Shown here piece by piece: positions 22,910 to 32,132 of a DNA stretch of 43,107 bases. This DNA is from Clostridia bacterium. GTDB lineage: Bacteria; Bacillota; Clostridia; Lutisporales; Lutisporaceae. The stretch lies in NCBI GenBank assembly GCA_029256325.1, contig JAQSYD010000002.1:1-43107 (forward strand), read 5' to 3'. A program made the translations under genes and the position numbers. The notes beneath the pieces are model-generated. The model saw only the letters and a list, made by a program, of their open reading frames with translations, was not told the origin of the DNA and did no database searches. Position 1 is the first letter of the stretch. Each line of letters opens with the position of its first letter.

Positions 22910-23254
22910 ATGAAAACAAAGACAGGTAGATATGACCGCAGGGTAACACTCATATATCCATCGGGAACGAAAGTAGTTGATGGTGTTGAAATAATAAATT
23001 ATGTAGATGGTACCACTGTTTGGGCAGCATTTGATGTGAGGCCTCCTAAAGGACAGGCATTTAGACAAGCTGAGACTGAGCATGTATCCTTGACCCGATG
23101 GATTAAAATAAGGTATTTAGCCGGCATAACATCAAAATGGAGAGTGAGATATTCTGGTAACGGAGTCAATACAGTATATGAAATTGTATCTCCACCAATT
23201 GATGAGGAAATGATGCATCGTGATTTATATCTTGAAATCAAGGTGGTGGAGTAG
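22910..23254 (+). CDS. Head closure / head-tail adaptor protein
   Basis: 114 aa. The order of TGRYDRRVTLIYPSG, TTVWAAFDVRPPKG and the C-terminal YEIVSPPIDEE is typical of phage head-tail adaptor (SPP1 gp16-like) proteins. They close the head after packaging. It lies between the gp6-like and gp10-like genes, as expected. Confidence 0.85.
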   Translation: MKTKTGRYDRRVTLIYPSGTKVVDGVEIINYVDGTTVWAAFDVRPPKGQAFRQAETEHVSLTRWIKIRYLAGITSKWRVRYSGNGVNTVYEIVSPPIDEEMMHRDLYLEIKVVE

Positions 23255-23698
23255 ATGGCGATAAAGCTTAGATCAGGAATAAGGCTTGAAGGTGAAGAGC
23301 AAATTGCTAAGAATCTAAAAGGCTTTATAACTGAAACTGAATCAGCTGCAGGAAATATACTTGAAGAAGGTGCTGAGATACTAAAGAAAGAAGCGCAAGG
23401 GAGAGCGCCTGGTCCTACTGGGCGAAAATCTGGCAAGTATCCTCATCCGCCGGGCACACTGCAAGATAGCATTGATATAGGCTGGGTATACCACGGTAAG
23501 GGCAAAGTAGGTATAAAGGTAGGCATAGCTGAAAATGAATATTTCAAACAAGAAGATAAATTTTATGCTAGATTTGTTGAGTTTGGTACGAAAAAGATGC
23601 TTGCACAGCCTTTCATGAGACCAACATTGGTAACAAGCCGTGCTAAAGTACGTAAGCTTATAATAGAAAGCTTAAAGAAGGAGCTGGGGTTTGAATGA
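23255..23698 (+). CDS. HK97 gp10-like head-tail protein
   Basis: 147 aa. Features of the HK97-gp10 family are an N-terminal helical part (NLKGFITETESAAGNILEEGAEIL), APGPTGRKSGKYPHPPGTLQDSI, and the C-terminal FARFVEFGTKKMLAQPFMRP-like block. It probably joins or completes the tail. It overlaps the next gene by 4 bases. Confidence 0.9.
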   Translation: MAIKLRSGIRLEGEEQIAKNLKGFITETESAAGNILEEGAEILKKEAQGRAPGPTGRKSGKYPHPPGTLQDSIDIGWVYHGKGKVGIKVGIAENEYFKQEDKFYARFVEFGTKKMLAQPFMRPTLVTSRAKVRKLIIESLKKELGFE

Positions 23699-24048
23699 TA
23701 AATAAAATTGATGAAGTAATAAATGCACTAAAAGCTGATGCAACCTTAACAAACCTCGTAAATAAGCGAGTATACTGGCTCACATCTGCGAACTCAACAA
23801 CACCATATATCACACTATTTGAAGTCACAAACTCTGAAGCGGAATCCGCAGACGATGAAGAATATGCAGATGACATCGAAATACAAGTTGATGTGTGGAG
23901 CAAAGGCTCAACGATACCAATTGCAAAGCAGGTTCAAAAGGTCATGAGAGGATTAGGCTTCACTCATGATGCCGCACCAGATGAATGGCTGGAAGACACA
24001 AAAATTTATCACAAACCTTTAAGGTTTTCAATATTACAAGAGGTCTAA
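23695..24048 (+). CDS. Tail terminator-like protein (DUF3168)
   Basis: 117 aa. VYWLTSANSTTPYITLFEV and IEIQVDVWSKG followed by the C-terminal strands match DUF3168, tail-completion proteins that cap the tail tube and set its end. Confidence 0.8.
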   Translation: MINKIDEVINALKADATLTNLVNKRVYWLTSANSTTPYITLFEVTNSEAESADDEEYADDIEIQVDVWSKGSTIPIAKQVQKVMRGLGFTHDAAPDEWLEDTKIYHKPLRFSILQEV

Positions 24049-24069
24049 CACCTGCGAAGGTGTTTTTTT
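24047..24069 (+). terminator. Rho-independent terminator before the tail tube gene
   Basis: AACACCT and AGGTGTT form a 7-bp stem with the loop GCGA, followed by seven or more T. It overlaps the upstream stop codon and lies 30 bases before the tail tube gene. An intrinsic terminator inside the late operon suggests partial attenuation. Confidence 0.75.
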
Positions 24070-24098
24070 ATTACTTAAAATAAGGAGGTAAACAAACC

Positions 24099-24653
24099 AT
24101 GGCAAAAGCAGCTAAAGGCTTTAAAATTAGAGGCATATTCCCGGTAACTAAAAATGATGCAACAGGTTACACCAACGGTGCAAAAATAGCTGTATCCGGG
24201 GCACAGTCTTTCACAGCTGCACCTGAAGTTACAGAATGGAAGATCAATGCTGACGACGGCATATTTGATTCAGGTTCTGACTTCAACGGTGTAAAAGCTA
24301 CACTGACGCTTGCTCAATGTCCACTTACTCTAAAAGAATATTTTGAGGGTGGTGAATATGACGAAGTAACAGGCGTATATACCTACAAGTCAATTTCACA
24401 GGCGCCAGAAATTGCAATGGCATTCCAAGTATTACAGTCTGATGGTACTTGGTTAATGGTTCAGTTGCTATCAATGAAAGCAACTAGCTTTAAGGCAGAC
24501 TACAAGACAAAGGGTGAATCTGGAGACATATCTCCTGTTACTATTGAACTTTCCATACAAAACAGAATCGTTGATAATGTAGTAAAACTTGAGAAAGAAG
24601 CGGCAAATGAAGCAGCGCTTACTTGGTTGGATACAATAGTAGCTGCAGCATAA
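24099..24653 (+). CDS. Major tail tube protein
   Basis: 184 aa, with a perfect AAGGAGG site. Size, position and composition (FKIRGIFPVTKNDATGY; DDGIFDSGSDFNGVKATLTLAQCP) fit the phi13-type major tail proteins. It forms stacked hexamers around the tape measure. A hairpin follows the stop codon. Confidence 0.85.
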   Translation: MAKAAKGFKIRGIFPVTKNDATGYTNGAKIAVSGAQSFTAAPEVTEWKINADDGIFDSGSDFNGVKATLTLAQCPLTLKEYFEGGEYDEVTGVYTYKSISQAPEIAMAFQVLQSDGTWLMVQLLSMKATSFKADYKTKGESGDISPVTIELSIQNRIVDNVVKLEKEAANEAALTWLDTIVAAA

Positions 24654-24659
24654 ATCAGT

Positions 24660-24675
24660 GGGGCAGAAATGCCCC
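24660..24675 (+). terminator. Hairpin GGGGCA-GAAA-TGCCCC, copy 2
   Basis: It is identical to the hairpin at 21954-21969. Here it is followed by a U-rich stretch (TTCTATTATTTTT), so it can work as a terminator after the tail tube gene. Confidence 0.65.
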
Positions 24676-24711
24676 TTCTATTATTTTTGAATACGAGAAA
24701 GGAATGAGAAT

Positions 24712-25179
24712 ATGAATATGAAAGTCGATTTTAATAAAAATGGAATGACTTTAAACTTCGAGAAAGTTCCGAGATTTATTTATATAAACGAAGAAGGCAA
24801 TGGAGTAGGACAGGTTTATCTTGATGGGGTTCGAAAGAAAGGCTTGCAGAAGGTTAAATTTGAAGCCCAAACAAAAGATAAAGTCGGATGCCATCCCTTA
24901 AAATATAAAATCCAATATGTTGAACCAGAAACAAAAGGAGAGCCACAGTACATTGGCAACATGCAGGATGGACTTTCTGTGTCTATAAAAATAACAGACT
25001 TGGAAGTATTTGAAAGACTTATGGAGTGGGCAAAAGGGGTCCTATCAGATGAGAGGATACCCAAGGAGCCTAGAGAGGAATTCTTTCAGCGCTTAAACGA
25101 AGTAATAAACCATGAAACTATCACAATGCACTATGGAGATGGTAAAAAGATTACAGTAATTACGGAGGGAATAAAATGA
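24712..25179 (+). CDS. Hypothetical tail-region protein
   Basis: 155 aa; AAAGGA precedes the ATG. A strand-rich first half (KVPRFIYINEEGNGVGQVYLDG) is followed by helices near the end. It sits between the tail tube and the assembly chaperone genes. I cannot assign a family. Its stop overlaps the next ATG by 4 bases. Confidence 0.65.
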   Translation: MNMKVDFNKNGMTLNFEKVPRFIYINEEGNGVGQVYLDGVRKKGLQKVKFEAQTKDKVGCHPLKYKIQYVEPETKGEPQYIGNMQDGLSVSIKITDLEVFERLMEWAKGVLSDERIPKEPREEFFQRLNEVINHETITMHYGDGKKITVITEGIK

Positions 25180-25634
25180 GATTAGATAGTATATTTAAAA
25201 AAAATAAAGATGCTGCGCCATTATCAATTCCACAAGCGAAGACCGTTCATGGTGTTGAAATAAGAAAACTGCCAAATGGTGCTTATATAAAAGCATTAAA
25301 TGCAATTCAGGATATGCCAGAAGTAATATTGAAGGGCTGCTTCCCTGGAATGGATCCAGACGACATACTAGAAGAGTTTAAAAATATTTCTGTAGATATG
25401 ATTCCTGTATTGGCAGGAAAGTTACTCGCTAATGTGCCGGAACAGTTCTTGAAATTCCTTTCCGAGCTTACCGAGATCCCATATGAAAAATTGATGAATG
25501 AACTTACTCCCAAAGAGACTATGGACGTACTGGATGCAATGTGGGAGCTTAATGATTTAACGGATTTTTTCAAGAAGTTAAAAGGGAAGGTGATGGGGAG
25601 CAAGAAGATACAGGAAATGATGTACAACAAATAA
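25176..25634 (+). CDS. Tail assembly chaperone G
   Basis: 152 aa, helical and acidic, directly upstream of the tape measure gene region. This is the G part of the lambda-style G/GT pair, which coats the tape measure protein during tail assembly. A slippery sequence near its end allows a -1 shift into the T frame. Confidence 0.8.
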   Translation: MRLDSIFKKNKDAAPLSIPQAKTVHGVEIRKLPNGAYIKALNAIQDMPEVILKGCFPGMDPDDILEEFKNISVDMIPVLAGKLLANVPEQFLKFLSELTEIPYEKLMNELTPKETMDVLDAMWELNDLTDFFKKLKGKVMGSKKIQEMMYNK

Positions 25635-25921
25635 ACAAGTGCAGGTATTGCGACACACCAATAAATCATGATGAACTGTACTGTTCTGATAAATGCAAAA
25701 AAGAGCACATGTTAAATAAACAATATTGGCTGCAGGACATAATCAATATTGCTCGAGAAATGGGTATCAGCAAAAAAGAATTCATGGAGGATTATTATCC
25801 AGCTGAAACCTATGCAATATTCAAAAGGCAGGCAGCTATAAACAAACGCAGAGAAGAAGAATCAAAGCTTCCGCCAAAAGAGAAAACGGAGGAAGTGTAT
25901 TGGAATCAGATGGGGATATAA
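25556..25921 (+). CDS. Tail assembly chaperone T part (via -1 frameshift)
   Basis: The -1 frame is open from 25556 to the stop at 25921. A canonical slippery heptamer, T TTT TTC, lies at 25565-25571 in the G frame. A shift there gives a GT fusion of about 248 aa (132 from G plus 116). The T part holds a zinc ribbon (CRYCDTPINHDELYCSDKCKKEH) and a helical end (YWLQDIINIAREMGISKKEF). An internal ATG at 25709 without a good ribosome binding site is a less likely start. The position directly before the tape measure gene is typical. Confidence 0.75.
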   Translation, partial: FNGFFQEVKREGDGEQEDTGNDVQQINKCRYCDTPINHDELYCSDKCKKEHMLNKQYWLQDIINIAREMGISKKEFMEDYYPAETYAIFKRQAAINKRREEESKLPPKEKTEEVYWNQMGI

Positions 25922-25948
25922 AATACACCTCTGAAAGAAGGTGAAATA

Positions 25949-28900
25949 ATGGCAAAAGCAACAAAACTAGGTGATTTACTTATTGGGATACAGCTTCAGA
26001 CGAAAGCGCTAGAACAGGGTTTGAATGAAGTCAAGAAACAACTCAATAAGCATGGAAGTGACGTAAGGAAAACCGGAGCTGATTATGAAAAGTTAGCAAT
26101 AGTGGCCGGGGTTGCATTCTATAAAATCGTTGATTCAATTTCAAAGGGAGTAGATGCCTATAATAAATTTAATAGCGCTTCAGTAGGGCTAAAAAGTGTC
26201 GTGCAAGGTACTGGCCAAGACTTCAAACAAGCACAGAAATTTATTGATCAGTATATTCAAGATGGTTTAATTCCTGCAGCAAATGCTATGACTGCATATA
26301 AGAATCTTGCTTCCAGGGGATATGGCCAAGACCAGATTATAGAGACTATGAACAGGTTAAAAGATTCAGCTGCATTTGGTAGGCAGGCAAGTTTGACAAT
26401 GGGAGAAGCAGTGCAAAGTGCAACGGAAGGTTTGAAAAACGAAAATTCAATCTTAGTCGATAATGCCGGTGTAACAAAGAATGTTAGTAAGATGTGGGAA
26501 GAGTATGCTGCAACTGTTGGGAAAACAGTTAATGAGCTTTCTAAAGCTGAAAAGATACAAGCTGAATATCTTGGAATAATGAAAGAGACTCGGTTCCAAA
26601 TTGGTGACGCTGCAAAGTACTCAAAGGAATTCGCTGGAGCTCAAGCGCAGAATGCAGCTGCAACATTGAAGCTTTCGCAAGCATACGGGCAATCATTGGC
26701 ACCTATATTAAGAGAAATGTACGCAATTATGACTCCCTTGATACAAAGTATTACATCGTTTGTTCAGGAAAATGAAACGCTTGTAGGTACCTCGACAATG
26801 GTCATCGCGGCAGCGCTAGGAATGATAACAATATTTACATCTTTAAGAGCAGCTTCCTTGCTATTAGGTCCTGCTATTGCCGGGTTAAAAGTAGCGCTGG
26901 CTGGGCTGCTTGCACACCCTGTTATATTGACGCTTGCTGCTTTAGCTGCTGTCATAGGATATGTAGTAGTTAAAAATCAACAGGCAAAGAGAGCAACTGA
27001 AGAATATAATGCTGCACTTGCAGAGCATAACAGGCTTATAAAAGAAGGTGTATCAGATGCGCAGGTCGCAGGGGAGCAGGAAAAGATAGATAAGCTGAAA
27101 GAGCTGTCGAAGCAATATGATGAAGCCACAGCCAAATATAATGAATATATAGCTGCTTCAAAGGACATTCCTGCTTCTTCAAGGCAAGCTGCTATAAAAT
27201 ACAACTCAGAAAACCAAGCTCAGATAAGAGAATACACAAAAGATATTGCTAATCTTAAAGCTGAAATGAAAGCCTATGGTGCAACAGAAGAAACTGTTGC
27301 CAAGATAATTGCGGAGAAGGAAGCGGCTCTTAAAAAGGCGCAGCAAGCAACCACGGAAGAGCTGAATAGTGCAGCAAGGGATATTGCACAAAAGCGTGTA
27401 GATATAATCACAACAGAAGCTCTCATTAATACCTATAAAAACGCAGCTAAGGGCTCAAATGAATGGAAAGATGCACAACAGAAATTAGCAGATCAGTTTC
27501 CTCAGTTTTCTACAGCTTCAGGCATCATAATCGATGCCATTGAAGCAATAACCAAAACAGAGAATGACAATGTAGCAAATGAGTGGAAGAACCTGCAGGA
27601 CAAAGTTAAGATAGCTGCTGCAGAAATTCAGTTGGAATCTGAAAAGAAGAGGGCTAAGCTTGCAGCTCTTGAAGCCTCAAGAGACGCAATGATTGAGAAT
27701 GAAGTCATGTCTACAGTGTTCTTGAATAAACTTACGAAAATAACTGCTGCAATAGCAGCGCAAAGAGCATTGCTGGACGGTGACATGAGTGCTTTGGATG
27801 CATTGAATGCTCTGGCAAAGTCCACGGTGAATGATATAACGGGTATCAAGCCTGTGGATTTAGGTAAGTACACATCATCCTATGAAAACAAAGCTATGAA
27901 TAGCGCGTTGAAGGTCATGGAGCATAAAAAACGTATGGATCAGCTAACCTTAGAAGATGAAGTAGCAACCCTCGATTCGATACTTAAGAAGCATGCCAGG
28001 ACCGCAGACGAAAAGATGGAGTTAGAGGAACGGCTATATGAGGCGAAAAAAGCTCTCTTGGAGAAGGAGAAAAAGGATAATGAAGATTATCTTGATTCTC
28101 TGGAACAAAACATAAGAGATAGAACAGATGCTTCTTTCAATTGGGTCGATGATAAAAAGGCTTACGGTGACCTTTCGGGAGCTGAAGAGATTGCAGCTTA
28201 TGAGCGTATGATAAAATATCACAAAGAATATCTCGATGAGCGCATGAAGGATTCGAAATTAGAAAAGGCAGAAAAGGATAGGTTATATGCATCTGAGCTA
28301 GTCACTATTAAGGACCTTGAACGAAAAATATTTGAGGTTAAGAAGTCTGCTGTTGAACAATCTGTAAATGATTATATCGATAGAAAGCGTAAGCAGTATG
28401 ATTGGGAAGAAGAGCAAGAGAGAGATGCACTCAATCAAAAACTAGCAGCCCTCGACAAGGAATACGCTGCAAAGGAAAGCAAACTCAGAGCCAAGGATAG
28501 GAAAGAAGAGCTTAATAGTCTATATGCAGAAGAGAAAAAGTATCTTAATGCGGCAACTGAAGAAGGTAAAAATAGGCTTAAGCAGATTCAAGATGATATT
28601 AAGCGGCTGAATCGTGAAGGCGAAAAAGACAGAATGGAAGAAGAAAAGGCAAGCAGAGAAGAGGCTATTAAAAAAGAGATTAAAGACAATCAAGAGAAAT
28701 ACAAGACTCTTAAGGATAGTCTTGACACTTCTCAAAAGGAAATGCTTGCAGCGGCATCTGAATTTGCTAAAGAATCAGATACATTAATGACAGATGCTAC
28801 AAATAGTTTTGGAGATTCACTCCTCAGAATGTTTAAGTTATTTGATACAAATAATGACAGCCTGATGAAGCAAGGCCTTGATAAATTGAGAAGCTTTGCA

Positions 28901-29113
28901 GCGGAATACTCCAAGATAATGAATAGTTTGCAACTGGATCCCTCTAAGCTCTTCACTGGCAATAACATAGGAACTCCAGCGGCAGCAGGAGCGGGAGGAA
29001 ACAATTATATTGTAAATGATTATGGCGCTAAAATAATTAACAGCAAAGATGAGGCTATCGACTATACACAAGAATTATTTGATACTGCTAAGAATCTGAC
29101 GAGGGGGAAGTGA
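25949..29113 (+). CDS. Tape measure protein
   Basis: 1054 aa. Long coiled-coil and helical stretches run along most of the length. Hydrophobic segments around residues 275-345 (VIAAALGMITIF; ALAGLLAHPVILTLAALAAVIGYVVV) are probably released into the host envelope. A heptad-rich C-terminal half (about 660-950) is very charged. It sets tail length; at about 1.5 angstrom per residue the tail would be roughly 155-160 nm. No peptidoglycan hydrolase domain is recognised. Confidence 0.95.
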   Translation: MAKATKLGDLLIGIQLQTKALEQGLNEVKKQLNKHGSDVRKTGADYEKLAIVAGVAFYKIVDSISKGVDAYNKFNSASVGLKSVVQGTGQDFKQAQKFIDQYIQDGLIPAANAMTAYKNLASRGYGQDQIIETMNRLKDSAAFGRQASLTMGEAVQSATEGLKNENSILVDNAGVTKNVSKMWEEYAATVGKTVNELSKAEKIQAEYLGIMKETRFQIGDAAKYSKEFAGAQAQNAAATLKLSQAYGQSLAPILREMYAIMTPLIQSITSFVQENETLVGTSTMVIAAALGMITIFTSLRAASLLLGPAIAGLKVALAGLLAHPVILTLAALAAVIGYVVVKNQQAKRATEEYNAALAEHNRLIKEGVSDAQVAGEQEKIDKLKELSKQYDEATAKYNEYIAASKDIPASSRQAAIKYNSENQAQIREYTKDIANLKAEMKAYGATEETVAKIIAEKEAALKKAQQATTEELNSAARDIAQKRVDIITTEALINTYKNAAKGSNEWKDAQQKLADQFPQFSTASGIIIDAIEAITKTENDNVANEWKNLQDKVKIAAAEIQLESEKKRAKLAALEASRDAMIENEVMSTVFLNKLTKITAAIAAQRALLDGDMSALDALNALAKSTVNDITGIKPVDLGKYTSSYENKAMNSALKVMEHKKRMDQLTLEDEVATLDSILKKHARTADEKMELEERLYEAKKALLEKEKKDNEDYLDSLEQNIRDRTDASFNWVDDKKAYGDLSGAEEIAAYERMIKYHKEYLDERMKDSKLEKAEKDRLYASELVTIKDLERKIFEVKKSAVEQSVNDYIDRKRKQYDWEEEQERDALNQKLAALDKEYAAKESKLRAKDRKEELNSLYAEEKKYLNAATEEGKNRLKQIQDDIKRLNREGEKDRMEEEKASREEAIKKEIKDNQEKYKTLKDSLDTSQKEMLAAASEFAKESDTLMTDATNSFGDSLLRMFKLFDTNNDSLMKQGLDKLRSFAAEYSKIMNSLQLDPSKLFTGNNIGTPAAAGAGGNNYIVNDYGAKIINSKDEAIDYTQELFDTAKNLTRGK

Positions 29114-29120
29114 TGGTTAC

Positions 29121-29831
29121 ATGAAAAACTACGGAGTAAAATTCAATGGTTTGCATTCGTATCATGACCTCGACCTCATTATGGTCAGTAAAAATCGTCC
29201 TATCCTTCCTGAACCCAAGATTATTGTAGAAGATCTCTCCGGTATGGATGGTGAGTATGATTACAGTGCTGTTAATCCGGATGGAGAGATAAAATATAAA
29301 CCACGACCACATGATATAGAATTTACTATACGTGAGCGAGATCCAAGAAAGCTAAGGATTAAAGCAAACAAAATTGCAGCATGGTTAGCCTGTGGAGAAC
29401 AGACGCTAATATATGATGATGAAGCTGATAAGTATTATCTGGCCAAGGTAGTAAATAAGTTAGACTTGGAAAATCAAATAGTAAGCATTAAAAGGTTTAC
29501 AGTGCAATTTCGCTGTAGACCTTTTAAATTTGGTTTGTACTTAGAGGGTGCAGATGTATGGGATACATTTAATTTTGAAGAAGATGTAGCACAGGAGGTT
29601 GAATTTGATGTTGTTGGAAGTTCTGCAGTGACAATCATAAATGTTGGCAGAAAGATATCTCCTATAATTAACGCAAGTGCAAACATGACAATTGAAATTG
29701 GTGCAATCACATACAATTTAGTTCCGGGTGATAACAAGTTTTATGATTTAAAGCTCCAGACCGGAGACAATCAAATCACAATTACCGGCACAGGACACAT
29801 TAAATTTCTATTTAGAAAGGAGTTGTTATAA
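29121..29831 (+). CDS. Distal tail protein (Dit)
   Basis: 236 aa. GVKFNGLHSYHDLDLIMVSKNRP and GMDGEYDYSAVNPDGEIKYKPR are typical of Siphoviridae Dit N-terminal domains (SPP1 gp19.1-like). The C-terminal strands form the galectin-like part. It forms the hub at the tail tip. It shares a single base with the following fibre gene. Confidence 0.9.
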   Translation: MKNYGVKFNGLHSYHDLDLIMVSKNRPILPEPKIIVEDLSGMDGEYDYSAVNPDGEIKYKPRPHDIEFTIRERDPRKLRIKANKIAAWLACGEQTLIYDDEADKYYLAKVVNKLDLENQIVSIKRFTVQFRCRPFKFGLYLEGADVWDTFNFEEDVAQEVEFDVVGSSAVTIINVGRKISPIINASANMTIEIGAITYNLVPGDNKFYDLKLQTGDNQITITGTGHIKFLFRKELL

Positions 29832-32089
29832 TGGCTAATATAGCAAGCATAGTCGCTCTTATAAGAGACGCTATACTCGGTAAGGACGTAAGAGAAGCCC
29901 TGGCATCGGGTATAGAAACTATAAATACAGAAGTAGAGAATACAACTCAAAGACAGACCACACTTGAAACTAATATGGCAGTTGTAGAAGCAAATGAAGT
30001 TGTGCGGATTGATAATGAGTTAGGTAGAGTTGAAGCTGAGGATCAGCGAGTAAGTGAAGTTGATGCAATTGTAGCAGCATATGATGCCGCAACTAAAGCC
30101 AATCTTTCTGTGGAAGTCAGCAATGCAAGAACAAGCACAGTAAAAAATAAAGCATTTGGCGTCCTAGATGACAGGCTAGAAGAAATCGAGCAGGATCATA
30201 AGACGCATTTGGCTGAAAGTGCACAGGAAATTAATTTGCTTAATTCACAAATGACCGTGGTATCTAATGATATAATCGATATTCAAGCAGAAATAATAAG
30301 TAATTATACATCGCTTGATACAAAAATAGATGCACAAGCAAGTGGTTCACCAAAAGGAGTGTATCCAACGTTAGCTGACCTTGAAACAGCTTATCCAACG
30401 GGCAACACAAATATTTATATTGTTTCTGCAGACGGACATTGGTATTATTGGAGTGGTATGGCTTGGAGCGATGGAGGACAGTATCAAGCGGTTCTATCAT
30501 CTTTTGCTAATAAGCTGAACAACAGTGATGCAGCAGCAAATATAACAACAACATCCGCGAACTCAAATATTCATATAAATGGTTTAGGTTTATGGTTTAT
30601 CTATTCTGGATATTCGGCGTCTTATCAAATAATACCAGCCGTCGCAGGGCATATATATTATGCTAGAGTTAAAATAACAACCGATTCCATTGGAAAATTA
30701 CAAAATAAGTTTAGGCTTTATTATTCAGATGGTACGTATACCGAGTCTGGCATATCTACGATACCGATAAATGGAATATCCTCGCAACTTATTACAGCAA
30801 CAAAAACACTTAATGCAAATATAACAATACGTACAGCCACAATTATTGGGTTAGTGACAAGAGTAAATCAAATGGTTGTAGATTTAACAGATTTATTTGG
30901 TATTGGAAACGAACCGAGTTTAACAGAATTTGAAGAATTATTAAATAATTTTCCTAACGCATGGTTTGACTCATCAAACGATATTAACTTTATACAATCT
31001 GTTTTGCTTAACACTTTTTTATCATCTAAAAATGACATAGTTGAACAGAATACATTATTAATTCAACAGTCTTATTTGCCTAGTCAAGTACTAAAGACTA
31101 TATCTAGGAATACAGACAAACTCATTTTATGGTACGACATTGATAAGAAAATAGTTTATGCAGTTGATAGCGATTTGGTGGTTACAGACAGAATTCAACT
31201 TTATGCGAGTGATGATTACGGTATAACTTGGGAAAATGTATTCACGGCAAACGCAGGAATAAGACGATTTTATACACTTGAGAGTGGTTATCATATACTC
31301 AACACAACAAGTTCAAGGCTTCAAAGAGTAGCACCTGATTTTAATGGTTATGCTGATTGGGTTGGCGACACTGTTACCTCTTGCTTAAATTCGGCATTAG
31401 GATTTGCAGAACATGACGGAGTAATTTTGTATGCTGAATATGGTAATACAGTGGGAACAAATTACCGAATTTTAAAATCTATAGATGATGGTGTGACTTG
31501 GACAGTTGCCAATGATGGCACAACAATATTTCATTGGCATTCTATACAAGTAGACCCATACACAGGTTATTTTTGGGCATGTTCTGGAGATTCAGAAGAC
31601 GATTGCAAAATTATGTGTTCTGAGGATGGCGGTGCAACTTGGGTAACAAAGACATCGGGTTTGCAAAGTGATAGAGCTGTGGGTTTGGTATTCTACGAAA
31701 ATGAGGTTATTTGGGCTATGGATACTGCTGGAACAAAACCCTATATTATGAAAGCTAATAAAGCAAATTTTGTGCCTGTCCAGATTGGAGAAGTACCATA
31801 TGGTGCTACTACTCTAGGTGTATCAAAAACAATAGATGGCTTAACATTTGGATGGTCTAGAGTGGAAGAAAACAGTTCACAAAGAGAGTCTTGCGTGTTA
31901 TGGGTAACAAATGGAATAACAATTAAAGAGATACAAAAATTTGCGATTAAGCCTGAGAATGTTATAAACACAGTAACTGTTGGATTTACAGATGCTACTA
32001 TGATTGACGATGAAAATAAATGGTTTGGTAATGCTGCTGGAACAGTATTAGACGGATTACTTGGGTTTGTTTTACCATTAGGTATTTAA
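29831..32089 (+). CDS. Tail fibre/receptor-binding protein with Asp-box propeller
   Basis: 752 aa. The N-terminal 40 residues (ALIRDAILGKDVREALASGI) are a virion-attachment segment seen in Firmicutes fibres. A coiled coil (about 40-165) follows, then a strand domain whose end (MVVDLTDLFGIGNEPSLTEFEELL) is a motif common in phage carbohydrate-binding modules. From about residue 430 on there are sialidase-type Asp boxes: SDDYGITW (about 459), SIDDGVTW (about 550) and SEDGGATW (about 597), indicating a beta-propeller. No sialidase active-site set is evident, so glycan binding is more likely than cleavage. Its position between Dit and Tal is unusual; the usual order is Dit then Tal. Confidence 0.75.
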   Translation: MANIASIVALIRDAILGKDVREALASGIETINTEVENTTQRQTTLETNMAVVEANEVVRIDNELGRVEAEDQRVSEVDAIVAAYDAATKANLSVEVSNARTSTVKNKAFGVLDDRLEEIEQDHKTHLAESAQEINLLNSQMTVVSNDIIDIQAEIISNYTSLDTKIDAQASGSPKGVYPTLADLETAYPTGNTNIYIVSADGHWYYWSGMAWSDGGQYQAVLSSFANKLNNSDAAANITTTSANSNIHINGLGLWFIYSGYSASYQIIPAVAGHIYYARVKITTDSIGKLQNKFRLYYSDGTYTESGISTIPINGISSQLITATKTLNANITIRTATIIGLVTRVNQMVVDLTDLFGIGNEPSLTEFEELLNNFPNAWFDSSNDINFIQSVLLNTFLSSKNDIVEQNTLLIQQSYLPSQVLKTISRNTDKLILWYDIDKKIVYAVDSDLVVTDRIQLYASDDYGITWENVFTANAGIRRFYTLESGYHILNTTSSRLQRVAPDFNGYADWVGDTVTSCLNSALGFAEHDGVILYAEYGNTVGTNYRILKSIDDGVTWTVANDGTTIFHWHSIQVDPYTGYFWACSGDSEDDCKIMCSEDGGATWVTKTSGLQSDRAVGLVFYENEVIWAMDTAGTKPYIMKANKANFVPVQIGEVPYGATTLGVSKTIDGLTFGWSRVEENSSQRESCVLWVTNGITIKEIQKFAIKPENVINTVTVGFTDATMIDDENKWFGNAAGTVLDGLLGFVLPLGI

Positions 32090-32132
32090 TGCATATTAGG
32101 AAAATTTAGCGTCACAAAGGAAGTGATAAAGC

